In this document: positions 33,602 to 45,111 of the stretch, piece after piece
How the letters are laid out: each line of letters starts with the position of its first letter
How positions within the stretch are numbered: the first letter of the stretch is position 1
Assembly (NCBI GenBank): GCA_903813345.2
Contig: CAIIXF020000002.1
Coordinates: 10,808,150 to 10,872,149 of the forward strand
Source: Owenia fusiformis
Taxonomy: Eukaryota; Annelida; Polychaeta; Sabellida; Oweniidae
DNA length: 64,000 bases
Reading direction: 5' to 3'
Notes under the pieces: generated by a model
What the model was told of the DNA's origin: nothing
The model's input: the letters and a program-made list of their open reading frames with translations, nothing else
Database searches by the model: none
Program-made: the position numbers and the translations under genes

Positions 33602-35881
33602 CTGAAATTAATTAGAATATGTCAGTTACTCAAGATCATAATCATTCAACCAAGCTGGCTTTCTTCTCTGTCGTCCAGACAGTTTTGATGTGGACTTTAA
33701 ATTATCTTGAAGAACAGGTTCTTCATTTATGTCACCATTTTCAACAGGCAGATTAGTATTTTCATCACAAGCGACATCTTTTGGCAAAGTGCCCTGAAAT
33801 TTTTTCAAGCGATTTTCATGTACAATTTTTTGCTTGTCATTTACTACCAGTTGAAAGGTGGTATCTGATAGTTTTTCAAGGACTTTGTATGGACCAGTCC
33901 AGGGGTTCAAAAATTTAAGACTATGACCCAGCTTAGTAACAGGGACGTGTAGCCAAACTACATCCCCCACCGCAATACGATCTTTCGTGGCCTTGGCATC
34001 ATAGTATTTCTTTTGAGTTTCAGAACTGACATTAATATTCGACCGAGCGCTTTCAAAAGTGGTCAAAATACGATCTCTAAGTTTCTCACAATATTGAGTA
34101 TATGTTTGGTTCGAATTGGACGGGTGATTTGGAGGGGGTCCAAAAACAAGCTCGGACACTAAACGAGGGTGGCGGCCAAACATCAAAAACGCTAGGGAAT
34201 ACCCAGTGGTTTCATGCCTAGCACTTCGAAAAGCTGAACCGATGAATGGGAGATGTAAATCCTAATCACGATGGTCAGAACGGACGACTTTTGCGAGCAT
34301 TGCCTCGATCGTGCAATTGGATCGTTTCACCATGCCGTCAGATTGACGGTGATACGCAGTAGCTTGCGTCTTGACGGAATCTAACATGACACAAAGTCCT
34401 TGAAATAGATGGCTCTGAAATTGTTTCCCCTGATCGGAGTGTATAAGAAGTGGCAACTCATTGAGAAAGGCGGGAGCGACGGTACTAGCTTCTTGATTTG
34501 GCATTGCAACAATTTCCAAAAATTTCGAAAAATAGTCTTCTATGATAAGGACATATTTGTTTCCCAACATACTTTCTGGCAAAGGACCGAGAATATCTAA
34601 GGCCACTCTTTCTAAGGGCGCACCGACATTGTACGTCTTCATCGGAGCTTTGCGTTTTTTAGCTGGAGATTTGCGCTTTTGACACTCTATACATTGTGCC
34701 ACCCATCTAGTGATATCACCCTTATATCCTAGCCAGTAAAATATGTTTCGAACCCGGTGAATGGTTTTACCCACCCCAAAATGCCCAGAATCCCGAGCAT
34801 TATGAGCACCTTTGAGAACAAAATTTATCAAGGACTGGGGTACCACAATTTGCCAAGTTACTTCATCTCCACTGAGCCACTTTCTCTGAATAATCCCATT
34901 TTCCAATCTCAAGCGATCCCATTGAGCCCACATTCGCTTTAGTTCAGGGGATTTATCAGCAATTTCGGCCCAGGGTGGACGATGACCACTTTCCATCCAT
35001 TTTTTCAATGGAGCAAGAAGAGAATCTTGATTGATTGCTGTATCATAATCAGCCATAGTCAGAGAATCTAACCAATTACAGCCAGTGATGATTGATTGAG
35101 ATCTGATTTCAACTTTTCAGTTTCTTTACTTATGACTCTGACTGACAATTGAGGGGGCCATGGTAAGAATTAGCTGACCTTTTGGTTGGACTTCATTCGA
35201 TTCAGACGGTACATTTATTGCAGTAGCAGAAATATCAGTTTTGTTTTCAACAGGCACGCGACCCATATTTTCCTGTCTATTGCAATGGTTACATTCTACA
35301 CAGGGACGACGCGACAAAGGATCCGCATTTCGATGTTGAGATCCGGGCCTGTATTGAATACTAAAATTGTATGTACCCAGAACCTGCAACCATCTAGCCA
35401 ACTGACCCTCTGGCTCTCTAAACCGCATGAGCCAAACTAAGGCACCATGGTCCGTGCGAATTTTGAATTCATTCACATACAAAAAGTGATGATGATGTTT
35501 CACTGTACGTACGATCGCCAAAAGTTCCCGCCTGGTGACGCAGTATTGTCTATCTGCGCGATTCAGAGTGCCAGAATAAAATTCAACAGGTCTTTCGACC
35601 CCATCTTGAATCTGAGATAAAACTCCGCCGATTCCGCATGAACTTGCATCACAATCGACGATAAATGGAAGCTTGACGTTAGAACCATGATTGTGTGCTG
35701 GTGGAGTGCTGCTGCTGTCATCCCTGGGGCTGTGGTTGCACATGGGGGTTAGTATTATGCAATGGAGGTCTGCGATAGGTATGTTCGGAGTGAGATTATG
35801 TAAGGTAACTTCTCCAAATACAACCAATGACGTCAATTTGTATTTTCTCCAGTTTAGGAACTTATCATTTTCTAAGCTCAC
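32774..35881 (-). mobile_element. Ty3/gypsy remnant with an extra 3' ORF
   Basis: Minus-strand remnant, from 35881 downward: RNase H of the gypsy type (VDCDASSCGIGGVLSQ, RTDHGALVWLM); an integrase (HHCC-like zinc module, then LDILGPLPES and HSDQGKQFQS); a C-terminal GPY/F-like module (WTGPYKVLEKLSDTTFQLV); and a separate downstream ORF at 32774-33601. Protease, most of RT and gag are absent, and no LTR was found, so both ends are lost. A few breaks interrupt it and it is clearly older than the 22.7-27.4 kb element. The domain wording differs from that element, so it is a different family. Confidence 0.8.
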
Positions 35882-36092
35882 TTTAATTCTCCTGATAACA
35901 ATCAGTACTCTCTTGCTGGGTATATGCTATACACTTTATCATCCTCAATATAACCTAAGGCAACCCATTGACATCAAAACATGCACAATATCTATTTTAG
36001 TTATATGTAAAATATGAGTACAATGCTTGTGTCAATTTTTGTTTTGTTTTGTGTCCGTTTCATGGAGACTCTACAGTAGAAATAAATACTAG

Positions 36093-36950
36093 CTAAATCC
36101 AAGGTACACTCTGGCTCTGTTGCTGACCACATGCCTGTCACTACTTATACCAGGTTTTAGTATACATTTCTGTCAACCTAATATTTCTGATCTGATTTTG
36201 ATCTTGTCCAATGATGTTGAAAGTAATCCCGGGCCTGATGAATTAGATATAGTTTTCTCAAATGTAAATAGCCTCAGGGCTGATAATGGCGCTAGATTTG
36301 AAGCCCTTGATATTTGGAGTAGAAATAATAATATGTTATAGGACTATGTGAAGCTGGTCTTTTAACAGATAACATCATACATGATAAATATTTGCTGAAG
36401 GGATTTCACACGCCCCTTTACTCTCCCAAAGGTCGCGGTTTAATGATCTACACCCACGAGAACATTTTGCAGACACCTAGGCCCGATCTTAGTATTGATG
36501 GCCTTGATGCAATGTGGGTTGAGTTAAGAATAAAACATAAAAAATTTCTTTACGGGGTCTTTTATCGTTCCCCTTTGCAATCAGCCAATCAGAGAGATGA
36601 ATATCTAAATTTAATGAATCAAAAACTCCAACAATTGAACAACATTAATTTCGATGGGATTATTCTAAATGGAGATTTTAACGCAAAAAGCAAATCTTGG
36701 TTCCTCCAGGGAGATGAAGATTACACCGGGAAACTTCTAAATGATATTCTATTTCAAAATAGATTTGACCAAACTGTTAAAGAACCCACAAGAATAACTC
36801 CAACATCATCTAGCTGTATCGATTTGACAATAACCAATTCTCCTGGCCTTTTGAACTTTTCCAAGGTGTGTGAACCTATTGGCTCAACTGATCATTGTAC
36901 TCTGTTTACCCAACTTGATGCATTGTTACCTGTGATACCAGGTATTTAAA
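36093..36950 (+). pseudogene. LINE 5' end: 2A-like leader and endonuclease
   Basis: A frame open from 36093 (no ATG seen; the first plausible start is a TTG at 36120) encodes a hydrophobic leader (LLTTCLSLLIPGFSI) and then NDVESNPGP, a 2A-like ribosome-skipping sequence. It continues into the start of an apurinic endonuclease (DIVFSNVNSLRA). One frameshift near 36336-36345 leads to the second frame, with YGVFYRSPL, ILNGDFNAKSKSW and GSTDHCTL, the endonuclease catalytic blocks (GDFN Asp and SDH-like His). The RT is missing: sequence stops matching after ~36950, where a THAP pseudogene begins on the other strand. Loss of the 3' end is unusual for a LINE. CR1/L2-like elements of sea urchin, amphioxus and molluscs carry such 2A motifs. 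Confidence 0.8.
36213..36236 (+). other. 2A-like ribosome-skipping motif
   Basis: Codons for DVESNPGP fit the 2A consensus D(V/I)ExNPGP exactly. In the family, the ribosome releases the peptide at Gly and resumes at Pro, so the leader would be made as a separate peptide. Position, after a hydrophobic leader and before the endonuclease, matches known LINE 2A sites. Confidence 0.8.
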
Positions 36951-36984
36951 TCAGGGAGCCCTGTATACAAATGTACCTTATATC

Positions 36985-37733
36985 ACTTGAGAGTCGTGTG
37001 TGGCTGGAGGGCTCAAATTGTTCTTTTTTACCTTTAAATTGTTAATTTTTGATAAATGTGATAGCCTGTGTTTGGTTATTTCCACACGTAATTTCTTGAC
37101 AAGAGAAGACAGAGATTCGACTTTAATTCTGCAGTTAAAGTGGCAGGAACACTCAATGTCTTTACCGTGGTCTTCTGAATTGGGGCACTCATCGTATGCA
37201 TTGTCTTAATCTTTGGGAGTGTCATCTGGCATTGAGGTATATGAATGGTCCAAAATAGTGTGCGTTTCGACAATGGTTTCTTGGCTATTGTCTACATGTA
37301 GTTCAGCTTGAGATGGTTAAGTTCCTATATGACAGCTTTTTTTCTTGGGAGGTGGTCTCAATGAAGTGTCTTTTTGTTTTGGAGGTAGTCGGGCAGGACG
37401 CAACTCTTTCTCTTTGAGATCATATCCCATTTTAAGAATGGGATTTGGGTAACTATCCGAAGGGTTTTTAAAACAACTTGAGCAAATGCGGCTATCTTAA
37501 TTTGGAGTCTAGTCCTTCCTATTTAATCGCCTAACCCATTCATTTCTGAGGCTGTCAGCTTTACCCTTCCTCGGGAAAGGGAACAAATTGAAGGGATGAC
37601 AGTCACAAGGATATGTGCCATTGTACGTTTTGTGTTTTTGACATTGTCCTTTTTGACATTGTCCTTTCTTCCATAACTCTAAGGTTCTTTCACTGTTTGT
37701 GCAGCCAACCACTGCGCAGTTTCGCTCCATCAT
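36985..37733 (-). pseudogene. THAP-domain protein pseudogene
   Basis: From an ATG at 37733 the minus strand reads MMERNCAVVGCTNSERTLEL, then YPCDCHPFNLFPFPRKGK and LRNEWVRRLNRKD, the signature of a THAP DNA-binding zinc finger (C-x4-C, the Trp and Pro core, and a following CSSCF where a CSxHF is usual). One frame then continues ~250 codons to ~36985 through four in-frame stops (near 37508, 37496, 37318 and 37208) with no frameshift. It ends in a Cys-rich stretch (ECSCHFNC) and a heptad-like helix (VESLSSLVKKLRVEITKHR). Such THAP plus coiled-coil proteins occur as host genes and in P-like transposons; which this was cannot be told. The second zinc pair reads C-x2-C, not C-x2-H. Confidence 0.7.
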
Positions 37734-38463
37734 ACACCATCATACACTGCAGTAGACTATATGAACACCATAGAAGACTGAAATTAGAAAGGCAGTAATG
37801 ATAATAAAATGTGAGTGATGACAAAATTGCAAGCAACAAGACCCACAGGCCCAGGAAGAAGATTTGAATCCCCCACACACTCACTGTTTAACATAGGAAT
37901 TTCCTGGGCCTGTGAGCTGAGTTGACCTATCAATGTATTCTTTCCCATCTGGAATATTATATGATAAAGATCTAGACATAAACGTACGCATATAAGTTGT
38001 TGGAGTAATATTTAGGTTCAACTTCATCATGGAACAATTTTCAATTTTCCCACAATTTTCCAGTGTTGTCAAATAAAAATAACTCATCGTTTAGACCTTC
38101 AATTATATTCGTTTTAAGTTGCAATACTATTCCAAAAGTAGATTGAAACAAATGTGTTATACCTTACTTATTGCTGTTACAAGGGACCGTTAATACTTTG
38201 ATAATATGCACAGATAACATGTTTTGTAGCACAGTTTTCAATGAATATTTGTTTGGATTTCAATGCAATCTCGTAGAATCTCGCGAAAAATGGACCAAAT
38301 CTCGTTGGCGAAATCAGGTCTTTAAAATGGTGGACGGAACTTGAAACAAAAGTATTAAAACAAAAGTTTTGAAACAAAAGTTTTGCTATTATAGGTAACA
38401 AGTAAATCCATTCTGTGAAGATTGCGAGATACAAAAATAGAGACGCGCCTAAGGTCTAATTAC
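37734..38463. other. No recognised gene
   Basis: No domain, RNA or repeat recognised. Frames at 37881-38087 and 38177-38434 on the minus strand are short and featureless. Confidence 0.4.
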
Positions 38464-40567
38464 TTATTCCGGGAACCAGTTCATATGGTTAAAATAATGA
38501 AATGATGTGATGTAACCATGTAATCTACTTACCAGTATGTTCTTTGCTATCCATCGGACTATGTGAATTGTGGAACTCAGCCTAACACAATAATGGTACC
38601 TGTTACACTGCTGGGTTGAGTCTAACGAAGCATTTTTGTAACGAAGGTTGACGAAAAAATTGTGTCCACACTTGCTTTATCCAACGAAGCAATTCCCTGA
38701 CGAAGCAATTATTTGGTGTTACACTGCACTTAAAATGCTTAGTTGCGCATGCGCATTGCATTATCAGCCCCCCAACACTGTCTTCCAATTCAGTATAACC
38801 AACATGGAGGAACGTGGGCGCAAAGTCAACCTTCTTATCTCTACTCTTTTGCAAAGATTTCGATTTTGCAAAGGTTTCACTAGTCTGGTGTCTTATTGAA
38901 AGATATTCTCAAAAAAGCAAACAGGCGTTACCAATTGAGATGTTATAATCATATTATAAAGAAATCAAAAAGGAAAATGTACCTCTTTCTCAGTCTTATT
39001 TGATCGGTTATGATATTTAATACCATGCGAGATATGAGAGTATGGGCAAAAAAGGGAACAAGGGACTTTTTCGATCGACTTGTATTGAGGTAATTATACT
39101 GGATGAGCGTGGTGTAAAAGTGGTTTTGAAAAATAGCAAATTTCTCTTTATGTAGGTAATTTGTGGTTTATGATTCTACATTTGATTCTGAAAATACTGG
39201 TGTCTAGTTTTTCAGCGTTTTGGAAATATTCAGATTTATACCCCCCTTGTTTGATTTGTTGTTGGTGTACCATAAAACACTCTGACACGGGAATAATAGT
39301 CCAAGTAGCGAAACAAATGTATGTCTCACACTAATTTCAAATAATATAAGATAGGGAAAACTTATATAAAAGAGTAAATCCAAATGTAAAGTACAAAATA
39401 CAAGCTTAGCATACAAATGAAGTCTGTCCCCTCCCGATATCTAATGGCCCATCTCTCATGTAACTTCTTTTACATTATGCCATTCCAAATTATATCATGG
39501 ACTTTAAGAACACTTGAATATTATAAATGTTATAATGAAATGATCGGGTGTGTTATTTAAATGGAATTTTGGCAAAAGCAAGAAATGGGGAAAACAATAT
39601 TATACATTCATTCTGTTCGTTCATCGTTATCCGAGGAAGGTACATATTTTTTGCGGTGACTTGAACCGATGCCATTTTATATTATAGTTCAACTGGACAA
39701 ATCCTACGTGTAATTTAGAAAGAAAAAACGGGAATTAGTAGTGAAATGAAATGTTATTTCTTGAGTAGACCATGTTACCCTTTCTTCCTTTATTTGGTTA
39801 GGAATATTTTCCGTATGTGTCTTTGGAGGCATGATTAGTTTCAATGATCAGAAGACAGGAAGCTGGAGATATACACGCACGCGCAAACCCCCCAACTAAG
39901 CATTTTCTAACGAAGCTACCTGTTACACTGGCAAAAAAGCTTCGTTGGGAGCTAACCTTCGTTGAATTTTCTACTCAATTGCTTCCTTATCAACTAAGCT
40001 TTTCTGTCGTGTTTGGCTGCGTTCCACAATGTAACCTAGCAGGATGATTGACATAGAACAAACTGATAAGTAGACACATGGTTACATTTCATTATTTCGT
40101 TATTTTAACCACATGAACTGGTCACTAGAATTTCTGTTTTATCCTTAGCGATATCAAATATTGTAGGAAGGGCCCCTGAAGCTACTGACTATTTAAAATC
40201 AACTTTATTCAAGATATTACGCTAGGAAACTTATTAATTTTATGAATCATAAAGACCTGAAATGATGCATTAAAATAAGTAAATTGAAACGCAACACATA
40301 AAGTGGTAAAAAACAACGAAATAAAGTTGAAAGATAGCGACGTTTGCTACTTTATTCAATTCCGGAAATCTTCAAGGTGCAACAAATGGGAAATTATTTC
40401 GATCTAAATATTATAACCTCAGAATACTGCCTTCAGTGTCGTGTTTAGCTGAGTTCCAAAATTTACATAGTCCAATGGATAGCAAAGAACATACTGGTAA
40501 GTAGATTACGTGGGTACATCATATCATTTCATTATTTTAACCATATGAACTGGTTCCCAGAATAAAT
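38464..40567. mobile_element. Long-TIR DNA element with three TIR copies
   Basis: The left arm 38464-~38600 (TTATTCCGGGAACCAGTTCA) is inverted at 40435-40567 with high identity, and again, more diverged, at 40010-40138. The left and middle copies remain paired further inward (to ~38770 and ~39880). Near both ends the motif AACGAAG is repeated: left at ~38622, 38639, 38679 and a TGACGAAG at 38698; right as CTAACGAAGC at 39907 and inverted CTTCGTT at 39950-39962. These look like subterminal transposase sites. No transposase is encoded. The third arm suggests one element inside or abutting a relative. The target duplication could not be fixed. Confidence 0.65.
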
Positions 40568-41149
40568 AATCAGACATTACAGTACTATGATTACCCAAAT
40601 TTGTGAACTTTTCACGAGATGAAAAGTGGAAAGGTTAAAAATGGTGAAAACCTAACAAAAAGCTGTCAAAATTTTCTTTACTCAGCTTTTTAATGCAAAA
40701 TATTTAAAATTTATGAAAATAACATGGTCCCCCTCCCACTTGCATGTAACCCCTTCCTTTTCACTAAAGTAGTAAATTGTGTAATAAAACAGTTCTTAAT
40801 TCAACTACATGTATGTAGATAAAACTATGGATATGCTTATTAAAAAATCAAAATAAAAGTGAAATGTGAGTACTATATCAAGTTGTTTGGGAATCGAACC
40901 CAGCCCATAATAATATTAGTTCCATGGTGTAAGCCTACACAACTTGCAGGATATTTGTATTATCACATCACATTATTTTTTACTTTTTCAAAACATGCCC
41001 CCTGCTTTTACAATGACATGGGACTTTCTAACTAAGCTAGATAGCAATACATGCTTGTTGGTGTAAACTTTCAGATACAAAATACAAAGATTGTGTTTGT
41101 TCTCAAAATAAAAACTTTTTCATAATATTCTACAATTTCATACTTTAAC
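40568..41149. other. Mostly unassigned; contains a tRNA-like segment
   Basis: AT-rich sequence without recognised coding potential. The only notable part is the 40880-40945 tRNA-like fold. Confidence 0.4.
40880..40945 (-). tRNA. tRNA-like or tRNA-derived SINE fragment
   Basis: On the minus strand, AAGTTGT at the start pairs perfectly with ACAACTT 66 nt later, like a 7 bp acceptor stem. A TGGG-TTCGATT-CCCA T-arm carries a good B-box (GGGTTCGATTCC) at the expected distance from the 3' side. The D-arm/A-box is weak, the total is short for a nuclear tRNA, and no clear anticodon arm forms. A decayed tRNA or SINE head is most likely. Confidence 0.3.
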
Positions 41150-41920
41150 ATTGCACTTATCTGACCTTTTGGGGATTTCGGACACTGCTTGGAGGACCAC
41201 TGAGCAATATCTAACTGCTTGCAACAACTCTGCAATGGTCACATCACCCCTGTTTTGTTGGGTGCTAATGGAATGCCAGTGTCTTCGCAGAATTTTTGAA
41301 AACTTGCCAAACTTTTTTTGGCATTTTACCTCAGTCTTCTAGTATCAAAATATCATCCAAATTGTACAACATGTCGCATATTCCCAACTTATTGACCCCT
41401 ACCCAATTCATGGCAGTGCTTGAAAGTTCAAAGTATTTACAAGATATTCACAAACCAATCGGTAAAGTCTTTGCAACAAAGTACAATATCAAACGCAGAC
41501 TTGATGTCTGTCTTTGCTAAATGAAGCGCCTTATCTGACTTTTTGATGATATTAATTGAATTCTATCATACTGTACTGATGTGAATTCTTTGGGTATTTT
41601 TGCATTAACTGACTCTCCCTTTGGGGCTGATAAATTCTGAATCTTTCTAAATTTACCTGGGGCTTTTTTCAGAATCAAACCGATCAGTGAAATGACTAGT
41701 CACGCTGGTTTTTCGGGAGATGGATCCACAAATTTTAGGGATCTTTGATGTGTTGGTCAATGGTGCAGGTGATTTTGAAGCCATATTTAAACCCTGATAA
41801 AATCTGAGATTTCAACTCAAGGTCATATGCTTTTACAAATTTTTCTAGCTTTTCAACATTCACCGGGGTTACTTCTTTGCTGTCTCAGCCTAAATAGGGG
41901 TAACTCCACCCATCCATTTT
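41150..41920 (-). pseudogene. DIRS-like retroelement RT fossil
   Basis: Minus-strand fragments read like the RT of tyrosine-recombinase (DIRS/Ngaro-like) retroelements: VEKLEKFVKAYDLE and GFKYGF, then IQNLSAPKGESVNAKIPKEF, LAKTDIKSAFDI, NLDDILI and EDTGIPLAPNKTG, in the expected order. The copy is old, with many breaks, and is treated as a fossil. No recombinase was recognised. Confidence 0.6.
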
Positions 41921-43639
41921 TTCCTGTACCGATGCTTTCCTTATATGAATAACTATTTTGTTTGAACTATCTTATTTGTTTACTTTTGTATTTCCTCAAT
42001 TTTTTTTCATGCATTCTATCATCAGGCTGTCCATCCTCAGAAACCATGTTCGTTTTTTGAGCTACTGACAAGATGACCACTTTAACAATCTTGCTTTTGT
42101 TTGGCCTGAAACATGCCCGGTGATCGTACAAAATTGATTGGGGGGGGGGGGCAGTAGGCGATTTCTGCAAGAAAACTCAACAAATTTGAAAGATTTATTT
42201 TTTCAAGATATGAGATCTCGCCCCTCCATGCACCCCCTCCATCCAATATTAATTTATGTTAATTATTTTTTGTATAACGCATGGAAACTAACTTTAAAAA
42301 GTGAGCAATGTCATTAGTGTTGTGATAATAACGTCCCTCAGCGGTGGCGGTAGGCATATATTTTTGTGAGTCATCATGACTCAGGTAGTTTCAAAAAAGT
42401 GAGTCACAAGAAAAAAAGTTGAGTCAAAGCTATAAAAGTGTTTTTCTTGAGTAAAAATGCATACAAAATGTAGAAACCACATACAAAATCTATTTTTTGA
42501 TTTTGTGCATACCTTTTATTGTACTCTTATAGCACATTAACAACTAACAATTAATTAATTAGGCAATTGCAAGAAAAATGTCACTATTAATCATCTGATT
42601 ATCTGGTCCAGCGAGTCATGGGTGTGAATGGAGTGGGAGAGGAGTTTCTCCCTGTGTGGAGTTACACAAATTGGGGTCAAAGCATTTCATTTTGAAATTC
42701 AACATTTTTGCAATCATTCCAAAGTCTAAAACGGCAATATAAGTCCGACCACAATACTGGGCATCATTTAAATTGAATACGGTAGAATCTTGTAATTATA
42801 GCTGATCAAATGAAACCGAAAGTAGATTTGTTTTCATACCTAATTTATCATCATTACCCCCCTTAATGTGCGATCGACTGGATTTTCATGTGCCCATTAT
42901 CTATCTTCATAGATCAGCTTCAGATCTAGTGAATCGAAGATCTTAACTTGAGGGAGTTAATTGAAAATACTTGGTGAAAACTTACGATAGATCGGTCACT
43001 GTGAGCACCATTGATAAACCTACTGCGCATTACATCTGCGCATGCTGATGAAGGGGACGGCTCAAGGAAACTTGCTAACTTAGCGAAGGAATTTTGCGAA
43101 CTTGCGAAGGAAACTAAAGGTTCGTAAATCTAGCGTGTGAACATTCAAGGGAAGATTTTATGCGGTGATTTAGATAAATATACGATCACTAAAATCCTTA
43201 GAAGGGAGTATGAAATTAATAAATTATTGTTCAATGTTATGTTCGTTTTATTGCATTTTTGATACGCCCCCTAGCAACGTGCTTCACGAGATAAACAAAT
43301 CGAGGGATCGATCAATGTTTTCAAGTTTATCATTGAATCTGAATCACAGGGCTTTAAAAATTATATGAAATACCGAAATGAGAAAGTGATCGGTAGGAAG
43401 GAGGCTCGATTGCGCTGAACAAAATGTTAGATTTCCGGAATTAGCAAAATTATAAATTTTATCAATCACGTATTTTCACGTATAGGGATCAATTTAACCA
43501 AGTACCAAGCGGGGATTTGGCATGTGAAACAAACGTGCGTCAGAAAGACTCGGTAGACAATGAATATTTGCGTCAGAGTTGCAAAAATGTGAGTAAAAAA
43601 CGTAAAAAATTGCGTTAACGCCACCTCTGCTTATACCTA
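41921..43639. other. Unassigned stretch between two fossil fragments
   Basis: No domain recognised. It contains a 10-G tract near 42145 and a GAGTCA-rich segment at 42365-42430 with repeated GTGAGTCA(C/T) phrases. It may include sequence inserted between parts of one DIRS-like element. Confidence 0.35.
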
Positions 43640-44077
43640 TTTATTACAGGTGGTGTAGACCATTGTTGCCTGATTTATAGCAAAAACATTGACTTTTGCA
43701 CATTGGTGATGATGCTCCTTTTTTAATAGATCTCATATCATAGAAGCATAACAGAAGCATAACAGAAGCATAACAGTTCAAAAATACTAGAAGACCTAAC
43801 ATACTTCTTAGCAGTTTGCAGCTTGATGTTTTGCACTTGCATGGCTTGGACATGTGTGACTACCTTTGCAATCATTGGAGCCTTCCACACATTCTTGGTC
43901 CTTGTGATATTTCCAGCAGAGGCCATTTGGAATAATATTATATGGAATAGTTTTCTGCTTTGATTTTTTGCAATCTTTGAATGAGTCAGCCCTTATTGGC
44001 TGTTGGAATTCTTTGTCCTCCCTATGAATTTCCCCTTTTGGCAGGTTCATACATTCATAGTAAAGCCCTTGGTCCAA
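43640..44077 (-). pseudogene. Cys/His-rich fragment, possibly the DIRS-like gag region
   Basis: The minus-strand reading contains GLCWKYHKDQECVEG, then CKGSHTCPSHASAKHQAANC: a CCCH-like finger followed by a CCHC-like knuckle. I associate this pairing with proteins encoded ahead of the RT in DIRS-like elements, which fits the RT fossil downstream on the same strand. Treated as a fossil; assignment is inference. Confidence 0.4.
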
Positions 44078-44326
44078 GACAGCCCATGAGCACTCTGTTT
44101 TCCCCTACCTTATAGAATAAGCGGTCATAACTCTACTGTTACCACGGAAATAGATCTCAACAGATTATATATATTTTTTTTTCTGTAAATCAGTTGTTGA
44201 GAAAGTCCATCCTAGAAGGGATTCAGTGGTTTTTGGCTCCTAGACATTGTTGGTAGATTCGTCAAGCCTGGATCTGTGCGCCTCTTCTAGTTTGTCAATA
44301 AGAGCCATTTTTGGCATGATGGATGA

Positions 44327-44638
44327 TTAAGATGAACCAGACCTAAAGGCTTTAAGGTCGTCTTTATGATTCATCTGCCGTTGAGTGTCTAGTGCTATAT
44401 TGACATCACTATTCTTGTGGGGTGTTGTAAATAATGCCTGCTTCATATTTTGATGGAAAATACCAGCTGAGTAGTGATGATGCAGGGGAATTGTACAATA
44501 TGAAGCATAGGATGTTTCTCCATTCAGGAAGGCAAATTTCAGGGATGACTTGACAGCACTAAGTAGTAAAGCATATCCATTAGGACTTCTCATGTGCTCA
44601 ACAAGACTAATTGCAACAATTTCATCACAATGGGACAT
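44327..44638 (-). CDS. Unrecognised coding-like frame
   Basis: A 103-residue minus-strand frame with a well-structured look: LLLSAVKSSLKFAFLNGETS, HHHYSAGIFHQNMKQALFTT, NIALDTQRQMNHKDDLKAF. I think similar blocks occur in uncharacterised, repetitive invertebrate proteins, but I cannot name the family. A possible donor (CCCAG|GTATGC) lies near 44700 on the same strand. Mobile origin is likely but unproven. Confidence 0.4.
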   Translation of the reverse strand: MSHCDEIVAISLVEHMRSPNGYALLLSAVKSSLKFAFLNGETSYASYCTIPLHHHYSAGIFHQNMKQALFTTPHKNSDVNIALDTQRQMNHKDDLKAFRSGSS

Positions 44639-45056
44639 GATTTCCTTGTGCAGCCTAAAGGTAGCATTTATTTACCTACATTCCTGAAGAAATGTTGCAT
44701 ACCTGGGCTCCCATTGTGATAAAATAGCTGTTATATTGTTGCTTGAGATTTGGCTTTGTAGCTCCATAGACTCTGGTAAAGGGAGTACCTGGAGAAAGCA
44801 GATTAGGAATGCCAGGTGAAGAGCAATACTTAATCACTTTATTTGATGTGTTGCTATCTCTATATTCTCTATTGAGATGAGTTTAGCCCATTCATTACAC
44901 CCATTGTCACCCTGTCAAGTTGTCAGGTTTAATAAAACTAATAAATGAACTTAAGTGTCTGATTTCATTAAACAAATTACTATATTGTATTTATAATCAC
45001 CAATCATTAATTACAAAAATAGACAAGGTACACTAATCACTGCTACCCACCTAATT

Positions 45057-45077
45057 ACACAGACGTATCGTCTGTGT
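45057..45077. repeat. Perfect 9 bp hairpin just before an ATG
   Basis: ACACAGACG-TAT-CGTCTGTGT, a perfect 9 bp stem with a 3 nt loop, ends 3 bp before the ATG at 45081. It could act in an mRNA leader, or be chance. Confidence 0.5.
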
Positions 45078-45080
45078 ATC

Positions 45081-45111
45081 ATGGCGGAACTTCCTCCGGG
45101 ACTAGGTTTCG
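45081..45111 (+). CDS. Possible first exon on the plus strand
   Basis: ATGGCGGAACTTCCTCCGGG opens ten codons (MAELPPGLGF) ending at a strong donor, G|GTAAGA at 45112. Start context and donor are good but the exon is tiny and I cannot identify a following exon, so this is tentative. Confidence 0.25.
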
